A stretch of 64,000 nt of DNA, taken from Microvirga aerilata (GTDB lineage: Bacteria > Pseudomonadota > Alphaproteobacteria > Rhizobiales > Beijerinckiaceae). The position numbers were made by a program, and so were the translations under genes. The notes under the pieces were generated by a model. It worked only from the letters and a program-made list of their open reading frames with translations, did no database searches and had not been told where the DNA came from. The stretch covers positions 89,308-153,307 of the forward strand of contig NZ_JAEQMY010000012.1 of the NCBI RefSeq assembly GCF_016743775.1, given 5' to 3'. Positions 33,789 through 44,850 of the stretch are shown here, piece by piece. Within the stretch, counting starts at the first letter, position 1, and every line of letters begins with the position of its first letter.

Positions 33789-34331
33789 TTAGACAACCTC
33801 GAGATGCCGGTGGGGCGCAGGCGGCAATTCCACCCGGATGGGATCTCCGGGTTTCACCTCGCCGCCTTCCAGCACGACGCCCATTACACCGGACTTGCGG
33901 ATGAGATTGCCCTGCTCGTCCTTATCCAGCACTGCCTTCATGAGCCCTTTCTGAAACCGGTCAATCTGGACGCACGGATTGCGCAGGCCCGTCACCTCGA
34001 CAACAGCGCTCTCGCCGATAAGAAGACGCGCGCCTGTCGGGAGCCCGAGCAGATCGATGCCGCGCGTGGCAACGTTCTCGCCCATGTCGCCGGGCGCAAC
34101 GGTAAAGCCCTTGCCCTTCAGCTCATCGAACAGTTCCGTATGGATCAGGTGAACCTGCCGCAGGTTCGGCTGGCTCGGATCCTTAGCCACCCGCGACCGG
34201 TGCTTCACGGTCGTGCCCAGATGCGCATCGCCTTCGACACCCAGACCTGCAAGAAGGCGGATGGAAGCCAGATTGGGCTTGCTGAAGCTGTGAGTCGGGC
34301 TGCAACTCACCGCCGTGACGACTGCGCTCAT
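33789..34331 (-). CDS. MOSC domain-containing protein
   Basis: 180 aa. MOSC fold with GDAHLGTTVKHRSR, LRQVHLIHTELFDEL, GDMGENVATRGIDL, a candidate Cys ligand in RNPCVQIDRFQ and GVMGVVLEGGEVKPGD. MOSC proteins bind molybdenum cofactor or act in sulfur/N-hydroxylated-compound reduction (YiiM/YuaD type). The stand-alone form here has no partner gene. ATG at 34331. The 266-bp gap that follows holds no recognisable gene. Confidence 0.88.
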   Translation of the reverse strand: MSAVVTAVSCSPTHSFSKPNLASIRLLAGLGVEGDAHLGTTVKHRSRVAKDPSQPNLRQVHLIHTELFDELKGKGFTVAPGDMGENVATRGIDLLGLPTGARLLIGESAVVEVTGLRNPCVQIDRFQKGLMKAVLDKDEQGNLIRKSGVMGVVLEGGEVKPGDPIRVELPPAPHRHLEVV

Positions 34332-34372
34332 GGATCCCTCAACAGTTCCTGTGACCTCGGTTCCTTGTAGCG

Positions 34373-34822
34373 TTACAGAACCGTCAGATCCACCGTTTCG
34401 AACCCTCGCTCGGCAAGGCGCTGCGCCAGGACGCGGCGATGACAGTTCTCGGGATCACGCTCGAAGCACAGGAGGCAGATCGGCTGGGCCTGGGCCAATG
34501 CCTCAAGTTCCCGGAAGGCTTCCTGGGCTGGTTCCGTTGCCAAAACCTCGTCGCAGTAGATCCGGCGCATGAGTTCGCCATCGCCGGCGCGCGCAGCCTG
34601 CCGCCCTTCCTTCGGGGTGCCGAGCTTGATGAAATGCTGGTAGCCGATGTCTTGAGTGGCCAAGGCATCGCGCAAGGCTGACTTCGAGAACCCCCGTTTG
34701 CGCGAGAGCGCGACGGCGCGCACGTCGGCCAGCGTCGCCACGCCTGCATCCTTCAAGGTGGTGAGGAAGCGGTCCACATCCGCTCCCTCATAGCCGATCG
34801 TGAAAACCTGCGGCTTTGCCAT
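34373..34822 (-). CDS. DUF488 family protein
   Basis: 149 aa. Typical DUF488 marks: FTIGYEG, LADVRAVALSRKRGFSKSAL, the YQHFIKLGTPKE segment and the CLLCFERDPENCHRRVLA C-terminal motif, whose Cys/His residues suggest a metal or catalytic site. Function of the family is not established. ATG at 34822. It starts 8 bp after the membrane-protein gene and precedes MOSC by about 40 bp on the same strand. Confidence 0.9.
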   Translation of the reverse strand: MAKPQVFTIGYEGADVDRFLTTLKDAGVATLADVRAVALSRKRGFSKSALRDALATQDIGYQHFIKLGTPKEGRQAARAGDGELMRRIYCDEVLATEPAQEAFRELEALAQAQPICLLCFERDPENCHRRVLAQRLAERGFETVDLTVL

Positions 34823-34830
34823 GCAGGAGC

Positions 34831-35406
34831 TTACATGGACGGCATTGGGTTCTGCGGCGCCTGCGGCTGCGTATAGGGCCGCATGGCCTCGGGCGCGCGG
34901 AAGTCCCGCGGGACCTCGAAATCGCTGGCGGCACCCCGTGACTGCTCCACCCCGCGGGGGAAGCCGCTGCGGTCGGAATAATCCTGGGCAGGCGGCAGCG
35001 GATGCGGGCTCTCACGGCTGAGCGTCTGGGCGCAGTAGACGTCGAGCGCCGTCACGCCGGCGACCGCCGCCATGGCGATGCCCACATTGCCCTTCTTCGG
35101 GTTGTTGCCCTCGAGCGCGGTCGCCAGGGTTGCGAGATCGAGGCCGTCGCCGGCCACGCGCCCCCAGATCCAGGGGGTCGGATCCTTCGAGGCCAGAATG
35201 CCCACGCCTGTTGCGATCTCGCGCAGGCCGTAGCCGACGATCAGCCCCTCCTGCCCTTTCATGCCGAGCGTGCGCGCAAGGGCTCGGGGAGCCACCACCT
35301 CGGCGATGCCGAGAGCGATGGAGAATAGGCCGAGCCCGCGGGCTAGGGTATCGGTGGCCGTGTCGGCGTGACCGCGACGGCGCGTTCTGTCTGTTTCGTA
35401 GCGCAT
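34831..35406 (-). CDS. Conserved membrane protein (cyclase/dehydrase N-terminal-like)
   Basis: 191 aa. Residues 20-130 hold about three to four hydrophobic helices (LGLFSIALGIAEVVAP, EGLIVGYGLREIATGVGI, NVGIAMAAVAGVTALDVYC). They resemble the N-terminal region of proteins annotated as cyclase/dehydrase in Hyphomicrobiales. The C-terminal 60 residues are proline-rich and probably unstructured. The START-like cyclase domain itself is missing. Function unknown. ATG at 35406, 11 bp after the alcohol dehydrogenase stop. Confidence 0.72.
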   Translation of the reverse strand: MRYETDRTRRRGHADTATDTLARGLGLFSIALGIAEVVAPRALARTLGMKGQEGLIVGYGLREIATGVGILASKDPTPWIWGRVAGDGLDLATLATALEGNNPKKGNVGIAMAAVAGVTALDVYCAQTLSRESPHPLPPAQDYSDRSGFPRGVEQSRGAASDFEVPRDFRAPEAMRPYTQPQAPQNPMPSM

Positions 35407-35417
35407 GATCTCACCTA

Positions 35418-36590
35418 TCAGGGCTTGAGAACGACCTTGATGCAGCCGTCCTGCTTGTCGCGGAAAATCTTGTACATCTCGGGTCCCTGTTCGAGACCCA
35501 CCGTGTGCGTGATGACGAAGGACGGATCGATCTGCCCCTCCTCGATGCGGCGCAGGAGGTCGTCGGTCCAGCGGTTCACGTGCGTCTGGCCCGTGCGGAT
35601 CGTGAGGCCCTTGTTCATGATGGCGCCGAAAGGAATCTTATCGAGAAGGCCGCCATAAACGCCGGGGACCGAGAGCGTTCCGGCCGGGCGACAGACATAG
35701 GCCATCTCGCGCAGCACGTGCGGACGGTCGGTCTCCATCATGGTGGCCTGCTTGACGCGATCATACATGGCGTCGACCGTGCCGGCCGCATGTGCCTCCA
35801 TGCCGACGGAGTCGATGCACTTCTCCGGGCCCTTGCCGTTGGTCAGCTCGTTGAGGCGCTCGATCACGCTCTCCTCGTCGAAGTTGATCGTGATGGCGCC
35901 GCCGGCCCGCGCCATGTCGAGACGCTCGGGCACCCGGTCGATGGCGATCACCTGCTTGGCGCCGAGCAGGATGGCGCTGCGGATCGCCATCTGGCCCACG
36001 GGGCCTGCGCCCCAGATCGCCACCGTGTCGGTCGGCTCGATGTCGCACTGGACGGCGGCCTGCCAGCCGGTCGGGAAAATATCGCTGAGGAAGAGAAGCT
36101 GCTCGTCGGACAGCGTGCTCGGAACCTTGATGTGCGTGGCATCCGCGAAGGGAACGCGCAGGTATTCGGCCTGTCCGCCCGGATAGCCGCCGGTCAGATG
36201 GGTGTAGCCGAAGAGGCCGGCCGTGGTGTGGCCGAAGGCCTTGGCGGCGATATGGCCGTTGCGGTTCGTGCGCTCGCAGACGGAAAAGTTGCCGCGTTTG
36301 CACTGATCGCACTGGCCGCAGATGATCGTGAAGGGGATCACCACCCGGTCGCCGACCTTCAGCTTCCCCTTGGCCTCTGGCCCGACTTCGACGACCTCGC
36401 CCATGCTTTCATGGCCCATGATGTCGCCGTTCTTCATGCCCGGCATGAAGTGATCGTAAAGGTGGAGATCCGAGCCGCAGATGGCACAGCTCGTCACCTT
36501 GATGATCGCGTCGCGGGGATGCTCGATCTGTGGATCGGGAACGGAGTCGCAGCGGATATCAGTCGTGCCGTGCCAAACAAGCGCCTTCAT
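35418..36590 (-). CDS. Zinc-dependent alcohol dehydrogenase (formaldehyde-dehydrogenase-like MDR)
   Basis: 390 aa medium-chain dehydrogenase. Catalytic zinc: CAICGSDLH and [12 protein letters not shown]. Structural zinc: four-Cys motif [15 protein letters not shown]. Rossmann: [17 protein letters not shown]. The long insert [20 protein letters not shown] is typical of the glutathione-independent formaldehyde-dehydrogenase branch. ATG at 36590 has GGGAG upstream; a longer frame to 36605 is not needed. Substrate is probably a short alcohol or aldehyde; it is not further defined. Confidence 0.9.
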   Translation of the reverse strand: MKALVWHGTTDIRCDSVPDPQIEHPRDAIIKVTSCAICGSDLHLYDHFMPGMKNGDIMGHESMGEVVEVGPEAKGKLKVGDRVVIPFTIICGQCDQCKRGNFSVCERTNRNGHIAAKAFGHTTAGLFGYTHLTGGYPGGQAEYLRVPFADATHIKVPSTLSDEQLLFLSDIFPTGWQAAVQCDIEPTDTVAIWGAGPVGQMAIRSAILLGAKQVIAIDRVPERLDMARAGGAITINFDEESVIERLNELTNGKGPEKCIDSVGMEAHAAGTVDAMYDRVKQATMMETDRPHVLREMAYVCRPAGTLSVPGVYGGLLDKIPFGAIMNKGLTIRTGQTHVNRWTDDLLRRIEEGQIDPSFVITHTVGLEQGPEMYKIFRDKQDGCIKVVLKP

Positions 36591-36725
36591 CGAAGTCTCC
36601 CTCAACGTGCCTGAAAAATGGCCAAGCTTCAGCGCTCGACCTCTCTCGTCACAGGAAAGACTTCTTGAGCAGCTTTGCGTTCCCTGGAAGCCGCAAAAAA
36701 CGCCTTCACTCTTTTGGAACAGGGC

Positions 36726-37151
36726 TCAGAGATATTCGGGCAGGCTGCGGATGAGCTGGGCCAGGGCAGGCTCCAGCACCTGATGAGCCGCCTCTTCGAC
36801 CTCGAACCACCGGGCTTGACGCTGGCCCTTCTCCCGCCAGGATTTGAGCTGCTTGGACACCTCCAGCGGATACACGTCGACCCGGCACAGGTCGAAATGC
36901 GCGGCGCGGCGCTTCCAGTAATCGTAATAGCCCAACGGCTCGTTCTTGATGTCGCCCTTGACGCCGGCCTCCTCCTCCGCTTCCTGCGCCGCCGCCTTAT
37001 GGGGCTTCTTGCCCTTCATCGGCCAGCCCTTGGGGATCAGCCAGCGCTTGGTTTCGCGCGACGTGACGAGAAGCACCTCGACCCTTCCATCCTTGATCCG
37101 GAAGGGGAGCGCTGCGACCTGGCTGAGTTCTTCTTTCGGGGTTCTGGGCAT
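36726..37151 (-). CDS. Nudix hydrolase
   Basis: 141 aa. Nudix-like core with LIPKGWPMKGKKPHKAAAQE (the G..E part altered to A, R to Q) followed by EAEEEAGVKG. This matches diphosphoinositol-polyphosphate-type Nudix proteins of alphaproteobacteria. The metal-binding EExxEE-like helix is kept. Expected to hydrolyse a nucleoside diphosphate linked to some group. ATG at 37151. Stands alone, about 135 bp before the alcohol dehydrogenase. Confidence 0.87.
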   Translation of the reverse strand: MPRTPKEELSQVAALPFRIKDGRVEVLLVTSRETKRWLIPKGWPMKGKKPHKAAAQEAEEEAGVKGDIKNEPLGYYDYWKRRAAHFDLCRVDVYPLEVSKQLKSWREKGQRQARWFEVEEAAHQVLEPALAQLIRSLPEYL

Positions 37152-37340
37152 TCGACGAGAGTAGGACTCCTAACAAGATAGTTTGTAACGTAAGTGATTT
37201 GAGCCGGCTAATAAAGGGTTAGATCGCCAAGTTTTGGGAACGCACTCTCTGTCTTTCGTCTCATGGATTCAGCCATTCTCCCAGACCAGGATGAACCCCT
37301 GATAACAAAGCTGCCGGTCACTTTGATCCGGAAGGACGCC

Positions 37341-38135
37341 ATGACCACCAACGATCTGAACATGAGATTTGCCGCAGCCTGCGCCATTGCCCGGGAAGCC
37401 GGGGTGCTGGCGCGCAAGCGCTTTCTGGAGAGGCCGCGCTCCCAGCGGCCCGACTTCAAGGGGCCGCAGGACTTTCTGACCGCAACGGATGCCGAAGTGG
37501 AGGAGTTGATCCGGGGTCGCTTGAGCGAGCTTTTCCCGGACGACTCCTTCTTCGGCGAGGAAGGCGGCGGCTCCTTCGAGCGCGATGTGTGGGTGGTGGA
37601 CCCCATCGACGGCACGGCAAACTTCGCTCGAGGCATCCCGCATTTTGCGATTTCCATTGCGTTCGTGCGCGACAACCGGGTGGAGATCGGCGTGATCTAT
37701 GACGCCATGCACGCGGAACTCTACACCGCGCAGCGGGGCCGAGGCGCCATCCTCAACGGGGAGCCGATTCGGGTCAGCGGCCTTGCCGACATGAAGCAGG
37801 CAACCGTGGAAGCCGGCTGGTCGCCGCGCCTGCCGCCCGAGCCGTACGTCTTCATGGTCAACAAGCTGAAAACGGGCGGCGCCAACGTGCGCCGCGCCGG
37901 ATCGGGCACCCTGGGCCTGGCGTATGTGGCGGACGGGCGCATCGATGCCTATTGCGAGCTTCACATCAATTCTTGGGACGCCCTGGCAGGCCTTCTGATC
38001 ATCGAAGAGGCTGGGGGCTGGACCAACGATTTCCTGGCAGGGGATGGCCTGCGGCGCGGCAATCCTGTCCTGGCCTGCACACCCGAACTGGCAACCGCCC
38101 TCATGGCAGCAACGGGCATCTCGAAACAGCCGTGA
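37341..38135 (+). CDS. Inositol-monophosphatase-family phosphatase
   Basis: 264 aa. Metal sites: FFGEEGGG, then WVVDPIDGTANFARG, and the C-terminal WDALAGLLIIEEAGG. The protein is a Mg-dependent, lithium-sensitive-type phosphatase of inositol phosphate, histidinol phosphate or similar small phosphates. ATG at 37341 has GGAAGG five bases upstream; the frame is open to 37263, which would add 26 residues. It lies 121 bp before an Afu/Fbp-type ABC importer on the same strand, which suggests action on an imported phosphorylated compound. Confidence 0.9.
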   Translation: MTTNDLNMRFAAACAIAREAGVLARKRFLERPRSQRPDFKGPQDFLTATDAEVEELIRGRLSELFPDDSFFGEEGGGSFERDVWVVDPIDGTANFARGIPHFAISIAFVRDNRVEIGVIYDAMHAELYTAQRGRGAILNGEPIRVSGLADMKQATVEAGWSPRLPPEPYVFMVNKLKTGGANVRRAGSGTLGLAYVADGRIDAYCELHINSWDALAGLLIIEEAGGWTNDFLAGDGLRRGNPVLACTPELATALMAATGISKQP

Positions 38136-38256
38136 GCCGCCATCTTATTCTAAAGATTCAAGTTTGGATCATCGGCAGGGCACTTGACCCATGGGCACAA
38201 TGAGGAGAGCTTAGCCGGCCAAGCAAATAACAAGAACCACCACATGGGAGGATTGG

Positions 38257-39303
38257 ATGAAGCTGAAGAGGAACTTTGTTGCGGCAACCATGCTGGCAGG
38301 CACGATGGCGGCCCTGTCCTTCATGTCTGCCGGAGCGGCTCAAGCTCAAGGCGCTCTGGTTATGTATTGCGGCGTCCAGGAGGAATGGTGCCGCGCCATG
38401 ACCACCGCCTTCGAGCGGGAAACCGGCATCAAGGTCTCGATGACCCGCAAGAGCGCCGGTGAGGTCTTCGCCCAGATCAAGGCGGAAGCGGCCAATCCTC
38501 GCGCCGATATCTGGTGGGGCGGAACGGGCGATCCCCACATGCAGGCAGCCGAAGAGGGCCTGACCCTGGAGTACAAGTCGCCGAAGATGGGCGAGCTGCA
38601 GGACTGGGCGGTGCGTCAGTGGGAGCAGTCCAAGAACCGCACGGTCGGCATCTACTCGGGCGCTCTCGGCTTCGGCTACAACACCGAACTCGCCAAGTCC
38701 AACAACATCGGCGAGCCGAAATGCTGGGCGGATCTGCTGAAAGCCGAACTGAAGGACGAGGTGCAGGTTGCCGATCCGAACTCCTCCGGCACGGCCTATA
38801 CGCTTCTGGCGACCATCGTCCAGCTCATGGGCGAGGACAAGGGCTTCGAATACCTGAAAGCTCTGCACAAGAACATCAACCAGTACACCAAGTCGGGCGC
38901 TGCTCCGGCCAAGGCCATGGCGCTGGGTGAGACGACAGCCGGCATCGCCTTCATGCACGACATCGTCACGATGGTCGTCGACAAGGCTCCGGTGAAGGTC
39001 GTGGCTCCCTGCGAAGGCACAGGCTACGAGATCGGCTCCATGTCCATCATCAAGGGCGCGAAGAACCTGGAGAATGCCCAGAAGTTCTACGATTGGGCCC
39101 TGACCGCCGATGCGCAGAAGATCGGCGCGGAAGCCAAGTCCTATCAGGTGCCGTCCAACAAGAGCACGCCGGTTCCGCCCCAGGCTCCGAAGCTCAGCGA
39201 CATCAAGCTGATCACCTTCGACTTCGCCAAGTACGGCTCCTCGGAAGAGCGCAAGCGCCTCCTGTCCAAGTGGGACAACGAGGTGAAGAACCTGCCCAAG
39301 TAG
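38257..39303 (+). CDS. ABC transporter substrate-binding protein, AfuA/FbpA type
   Basis: 348 aa with a Sec signal peptide (1-31, ending in AQAQG). The mature protein has the iron/organic-phosphate class fold: LVMYCGVQEEW, AFERETGIKVSMTRKSAGEV, PRADIWWGGTGDPH, SGALGFGYNTELAK. ATG has GGGAGG five bases upstream. Family members bind ferric iron or, as shown for AfuA, hexose phosphates. Tyr residues that bind iron in FbpA are not clearly conserved. First gene of the importer set. Confidence 0.88.
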   Translation: MKLKRNFVAATMLAGTMAALSFMSAGAAQAQGALVMYCGVQEEWCRAMTTAFERETGIKVSMTRKSAGEVFAQIKAEAANPRADIWWGGTGDPHMQAAEEGLTLEYKSPKMGELQDWAVRQWEQSKNRTVGIYSGALGFGYNTELAKSNNIGEPKCWADLLKAELKDEVQVADPNSSGTAYTLLATIVQLMGEDKGFEYLKALHKNINQYTKSGAAPAKAMALGETTAGIAFMHDIVTMVVDKAPVKVVAPCEGTGYEIGSMSIIKGAKNLENAQKFYDWALTADAQKIGAEAKSYQVPSNKSTPVPPQAPKLSDIKLITFDFAKYGSSEERKRLLSKWDNEVKNLPK

Positions 39304-39421
39304 TCGGGCTGAACCGCGCTTTCGGCAAAGCGGCCTGCTGCCTTGCCGAAAGCGTTTCATCCGATCGGCTTCCACGCCGGATCCCACGGATCCGGCATCG
39401 GCTTTGATGCGAGAACACACG

Positions 39422-41604
39422 ATGTCACGGGCAACCCTTGGCTTGATCGTTCTGGGCTGGGTCGGCTTTGCCCTCCTGCCCTGGTATGGGTTCGACCGTA
39501 ATGCATCCCTGGAGTTCAGCGATTACGTCATCGGCGGCTCGGCTCTCGCTCATGGCCTGAGAGGGGCCTGGTGGCTCCTGCCCGTCCTGGCGCCGCTCCT
39601 CATGGCTCTGCGCCCGGTGATTTTTCCCTCATCATCAAACGGCACATGGCTTGCGGCATCCGGGTTTGTGGGCCTCGCCCTCATCATCCTTGAAGGCTTT
39701 TCCATCGGCTTGAACGGCTGGACGCTGGATGCCCTCAAGAGCTTCGTGAGCGATCCGGGCCCGAGCCAGACCGGCGTGGGCTACGGCGCGGCGCTCACCT
39801 CGGCATCGTTCCTGATCATCCTTTGCCATGGCCTTGCGGCCCGCGGCTGGTGCCGGGGCGATGCCTTCGTGACGTCCTCCATCGGCGTCGTGATCGCGCT
39901 GATCGTCGTCTTCGTGTTCTTTCCCGTTTCCACCATTCTGGCGAGCGCCTTTGCCGACAACAGCGGCAACTTCGCGCCTTCGGAGTTCATCGTAAAATTC
40001 CTCGACAGGTCGATTTGGGGACTGGACTGCCTGTGGGGCGATCTGCGTTGCGGGGTTGCCTGGAACACCCTGTTCCTCGGCCTCCTCGTGGGCGTCGGCA
40101 CCACGGCTCTGGGTCTCGCCTTCGCGCTGATCGCAACCCGCACGGATTTCCGGTTCAAGAAGGTTCTGCGCGTGATGAGCGTCCTGCCCATCATCACGCC
40201 GCCCTTCGTGATCGGCCTTGCCTTGATCCTGATCTTCGGCCGTTCCGGTGCGCTCTCCGCCGTGCTGTGGGAGTGGTTCGGCGTTCCGCGATCCCGCTGG
40301 ATCTACGGCCTTCCCGGTGTGTTCATCGCACAGCTCCTGGCGTTCACGCCCATCGCCTTCCTGGTGCTCATCGGCGTGGTGCAGGGCATCAGCCCAACCC
40401 TGGAGGAGGCCTCGCAGACCCTGCGCGCCAAAAGCTGGACGACCTTCTGGACCGTGACGCTGCCGCTCATGCGGCCGGGCCTCGCGAACGCGTTCCTCCT
40501 CGGCTTTGTCGAGAGCCTCGCCGATTTCGGCAATCCGCTCGTGCTCGGCGGCAACTACGAGGTTCTCTCCACCAAGATCTTCTTTGCCGTCGTGGGCGCC
40601 CAGCAGGACCAAGGCCGCGCCGCGGTGCTCTCCATCATCCTGCTCGCCTTTACCCTCGGGGCCTTCTGGCTCCAGCACGCCTGGCTCGGCAAGAAGGTCT
40701 ACACCACGGTGACCGGCAAGGGCGATGCGGGCATTCCGCTGCCGCTGCCGCGCCGGGTGGCGCTTGCCTCCTATTTCACGGCCGTTCCGTGGGCCGTGTT
40801 CACGCTCGGTGTTTACGCAATCATCCTCGTGGGCGCCTTCGTGCGCTCGATGGGGCGCGACTACACGCTGACCCTCGAGCACTTCCTCACCGCTTTTCGT
40901 GTTGAGAGCACCGGTGCGGGTCTCTACTTCTCAGGCTCGGCCTGGGACTCCTTCTTCGCCACCATGAAGGTGGCGGCGCTCTCCGCGCCGCTCACCGCGG
41001 CCATAGGCCTGCTGACGGCCTATCTGCTCACGCGCCAGCGCTTCTCGGGCCAGCGCGCCTTCGAGTTCGGCACGCTGCTCAGCTTTGCCATTCCCGGCAC
41101 GGTGGTGGGCGTGTCCTACATTCTCGCCTTCAACGTGCCGCCCATCGAGATCACCGGAACGGGATTCATCCTCGTCATGTGCTTCGTGTTCCGCAACATG
41201 CCGGTGGGCGTGCGCTCCGGCATCGCCACCTTGAGCCAGATCGACAAGAGCCTCGACGAAGCCTCCCTTACCCTGGGCGCGCGCTCGGCCACCACCATGC
41301 GCCGCGTGGTGCTGCCGCTGCTGCGGCCGGCCATCGTCGCTTCCCTGGTCTATTCCTTCGTGCGCGCCATGACGGCCGTGAGCGCCGTGATCTTCCTCGT
41401 CACCGCCGAGTACAACATGGCCACGACCTATATCGTCGGCCGGGTCGAGGCAGGCGAGTTCGGCCTCGCGATCGCCTATTCCACCGTGCTCATCGTCGTC
41501 ATGCTGTTTGCCATCGTGGCGATCCAGCTGGCCGTCGGCGAGCGGCGTCTCGGCCGCCGCAGCGCGAGCGCAGCTCCCTCCCCCGTTGCCGTGCAGGCCA
41601 TTCC

Positions 41605-41608
<4 letters not shown>
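39422..41608 (+). CDS. ABC importer permease, two fused domains
   Basis: About 728 aa. An N-terminal membrane region of about 130 residues (four hydrophobic segments) precedes two FbpB-like permease domains, each with an EAA loop: EEASQTLRAKSWTTFWTVTL (first) and DEASLTLGARSATTMRRVVL (second). ATG at 39422 is favoured (GAGA seven bases upstream); ATG at 39407 is in frame. It overlaps the ATPase gene by four bases (ATGA). One long chain thus supplies both membrane halves. Confidence 0.9.
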
Positions 41609-42720
<1,112 letters not shown>

Positions 42721-42725
42721 AGCTC

Positions 42726-43553
42726 CTAGATGACCCCCTCATCCGGGATATCGAGGGTCGTGCCGCAGGCCTTGCAGTGAACGGCGTCTCTGTCGTGGCG
42801 CTGCAGGGCGCAGACGGGACAGGGATGCTTCACCTTGTCAGGCCTGAGCAGAACCTGCACGAGGCGCAAGAAAAGCGTCACGCCGAAGATCATGATCACG
42901 ACAGAGATCAGATGGCCTAAGGTTCCTGTCAGGGTGATGTCGCCGAACCCCGTGGTGGTGAGCGCCGCCATGGTGAAGTACAGCGCATCCACGTAATTGT
43001 TGATCTTGTCGTTGGCCCTGTGCTGCGTCTCGTACACGAAGCCGGTCATGATGAAGATAAAGACCGCGAGGTTGACCGACGCGATGATCAGTTCCTCGTT
43101 CCGGCGAAAGAATGCGCTGTCGGCGCGCAGGCGTGCAAGAAGCTGGTAGGTGTGCAGGAGCCGCACCGTGCGCAGGATGCGCAGGAACCCGATACCTTCC
43201 CCAACGATAGGCGCCAAGAACGACACGATCGCAGCCACATCGGCCAGGGTGGTCGGGTGCACCAAGTCCTTCCAGGGGGTTGGGCTGATCGTGAGACGCG
43301 CCGAGAAGTCGGCTAGGACGATGAGCCCGAGGATGACATCGACGCCTTGCACCAGCGAAGACTGCGGCAGGAAGGACGAAGCGACGATGAAGACGGTCGT
43401 GGTTATGTCGAAGACGAGCAGGCCGTAGCGAAAACGATGGGCCTCAAGGGTATCGCCCTCGTAGAGGAACCTGAGCTTATCGATCAACCGCATCGGGATA
43501 TCTCGTCGAAGTGCCGGGAAGGGATGCGAACCATCGATGGGATCACGCTTCAT
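42726..43553 (-). CDS. Voltage-gated-type potassium channel with C-terminal zinc-ribbon-like tail
   Basis: 275 aa. Six-helix layout: S1-S3 from about residue 45, a positive S4 (RILRTVRLLHTYQLLARLR, 125-143), S5, a pore with selectivity filter TTTGFGD (199-205) and S6 (HLISVVIMIFGVTLFLRLV). After S6 the cytoplasmic tail has CPVC at 245-248 and CKAC at 260-263, a four-cysteine zinc-ribbon pattern. Probably a tetrameric K+ channel. The GFG filter is standard. ATG at 43553. It is divergent from the HAD gene and convergent with the ABC ATPase. Confidence 0.88.
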   Translation of the reverse strand: MKRDPIDGSHPFPALRRDIPMRLIDKLRFLYEGDTLEAHRFRYGLLVFDITTTVFIVASSFLPQSSLVQGVDVILGLIVLADFSARLTISPTPWKDLVHPTTLADVAAIVSFLAPIVGEGIGFLRILRTVRLLHTYQLLARLRADSAFFRRNEELIIASVNLAVFIFIMTGFVYETQHRANDKINNYVDALYFTMAALTTTGFGDITLTGTLGHLISVVIMIFGVTLFLRLVQVLLRPDKVKHPCPVCALQRHDRDAVHCKACGTTLDIPDEGVI

Positions 43554-43671
43554 GGGGTTTATCAGCTCCCCATCTATGTATAGAGCAGGGTTGCATTTCC
43601 AACGGGGTGCGTTTTCGGGCGAAGACGTCTATTCCCTTGGCCCTGCCCCGAGACATTCAAGAGACGGCCCG

Positions 43672-44331
43672 ATGCTCAAAGCCCTGATTTTCGACATGGA
43701 CGGCACCCTGGTGCACAGCGACCCGGTTCACCTGGAGGCCTTTGCCGAGGTTCTGAGGCCCGAGGGCGTAGAGATCAACGAGGAGATCTACCGCTCCACG
43801 ATCATCGGGCGCACCAACGAAGCGATTTTCGCCTCCCTCCTGCCGCATCTGCCGGTCGAGAAGCATGAGGCCTATGCGGACGAGAAGGAGGCCACGTTCC
43901 GCCGCATGGCCTCGGACCTCAAGCCCTTGGAAGGTCTCCTCGACCTCCTCGCCTGGGCCGAGACGCGGGGGATCAGGATTGCCCTCGTGACCAATGCGCC
44001 GCGTCTCAATGCGGACCACATGCTGGAGGCGCTGGGTTTGGCGCGGCGTTTCGAGGTCGAGATCACCATTGAGGAGGTCGAGCGCGGCAAGCCCGATCCC
44101 CTGCCCTATCTGACCGCCCTGGAGCGGCTCGGCATCGGGGCCGATCAGGCCATCGCCTTCGAGGATTCGCCTTCCGGCATGAGGGCCGCCAAGGCCGCAG
44201 GGCTCTTCTCCTTCGGCGTTCTGACGGGCTTGAGCGCGGACGAGATGCGGGAGATCGGCGCGGACGGCGCCATCCTGACCTTCCGCGACCCTGCCCTCTG
44301 GGAGGTCCTGGAGCACCGGATCGGCCGATAG
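43672..44331 (+). CDS. HAD-family phosphatase
   Basis: 219 aa, beta-phosphoglucomutase-like subclass. Motif I DMDGTLVHSD, motif II LVTNAP, Lys/motif III region RGKPDPLPY, motif IV FEDSPSGMRAAKAAG. Cap domain between 15 and 85. A soluble phosphatase of small phosphorylated metabolites; the substrate is unknown. ATG at 43672. Not obviously part of an operon; the convergent HxlR gene is 11 bp away. Confidence 0.92.
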   Translation: MLKALIFDMDGTLVHSDPVHLEAFAEVLRPEGVEINEEIYRSTIIGRTNEAIFASLLPHLPVEKHEAYADEKEATFRRMASDLKPLEGLLDLLAWAETRGIRIALVTNAPRLNADHMLEALGLARRFEVEITIEEVERGKPDPLPYLTALERLGIGADQAIAFEDSPSGMRAAKAAGLFSFGVLTGLSADEMREIGADGAILTFRDPALWEVLEHRIGR

Positions 44332-44342
44332 AAGCCGTCTTC

Positions 44343-44747
44343 TCAGGCCGCGTCGGGGCGCTGCTGATGAACCTCCTGGTCGGCGGCGCCTTCATCGAAG
44401 CGCCGCCTTGCGTCCAGGATCTCGTCCCTGTTGACGATAGCCCACTCGCCCAGGCCCCGCACAGTCTTGAGCAGGGAGCAACCCAGCCCTGTGAGCTGGT
44501 AATCCACCCGGGGCGGAATGGTGGGATAAACGGTCCGCGTGACGAGCCCATCGCGCTCCAGCCCACGCAAGGTCAAGGTCAGCATGCGTTGTGAGATTCC
44601 GGTTACGCTGCGGCGTAACTCGTTGAATCGCCTGGAACCTTCGCCCAGCTGAACCACGACCTGGACGCTCCATTTGTCGCCGACCCGGGACAGGATCTCC
44701 GTCACGGTCCGGCAGTCGGTAGGAACATGGATGTGACCCGGTGACAT
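44343..44747 (-). CDS. HxlR-family transcriptional regulator
   Basis: 134 aa winged-helix protein with a single N-terminal Cys (PTDCRTVTEILSRVGDKW) and the family segment FNELRRSVTGISQRMLTLTL. HxlR proteins such as YodB use this cysteine to sense quinones, aldehydes or oxidants. It is divergent from the flavin-dependent reductase gene 103 bp away, a typical arrangement for a repressor and its reductase target. Confidence 0.92.
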   Translation of the reverse strand: MSPGHIHVPTDCRTVTEILSRVGDKWSVQVVVQLGEGSRRFNELRRSVTGISQRMLTLTLRGLERDGLVTRTVYPTIPPRVDYQLTGLGCSLLKTVRGLGEWAIVNRDEILDARRRFDEGAADQEVHQQRPDAA

Positions 44748-44850
44748 GAAAGTGCCTCCTTGCGCAGCGCCCGAGAAGTTACTTAATGAGCCTCGGTTAC
44801 AAATCGGAACTTAGGTGTTCCCCACCTGGAATGCAAATCAAGGAAGCATC

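Noticed and set aside
38158..39420. Minus-strand 420-codon frame opposite the substrate-binding protein
   Set aside because: No signal or motif; the plus strand has a signal peptide, a ribosome site and a known family.
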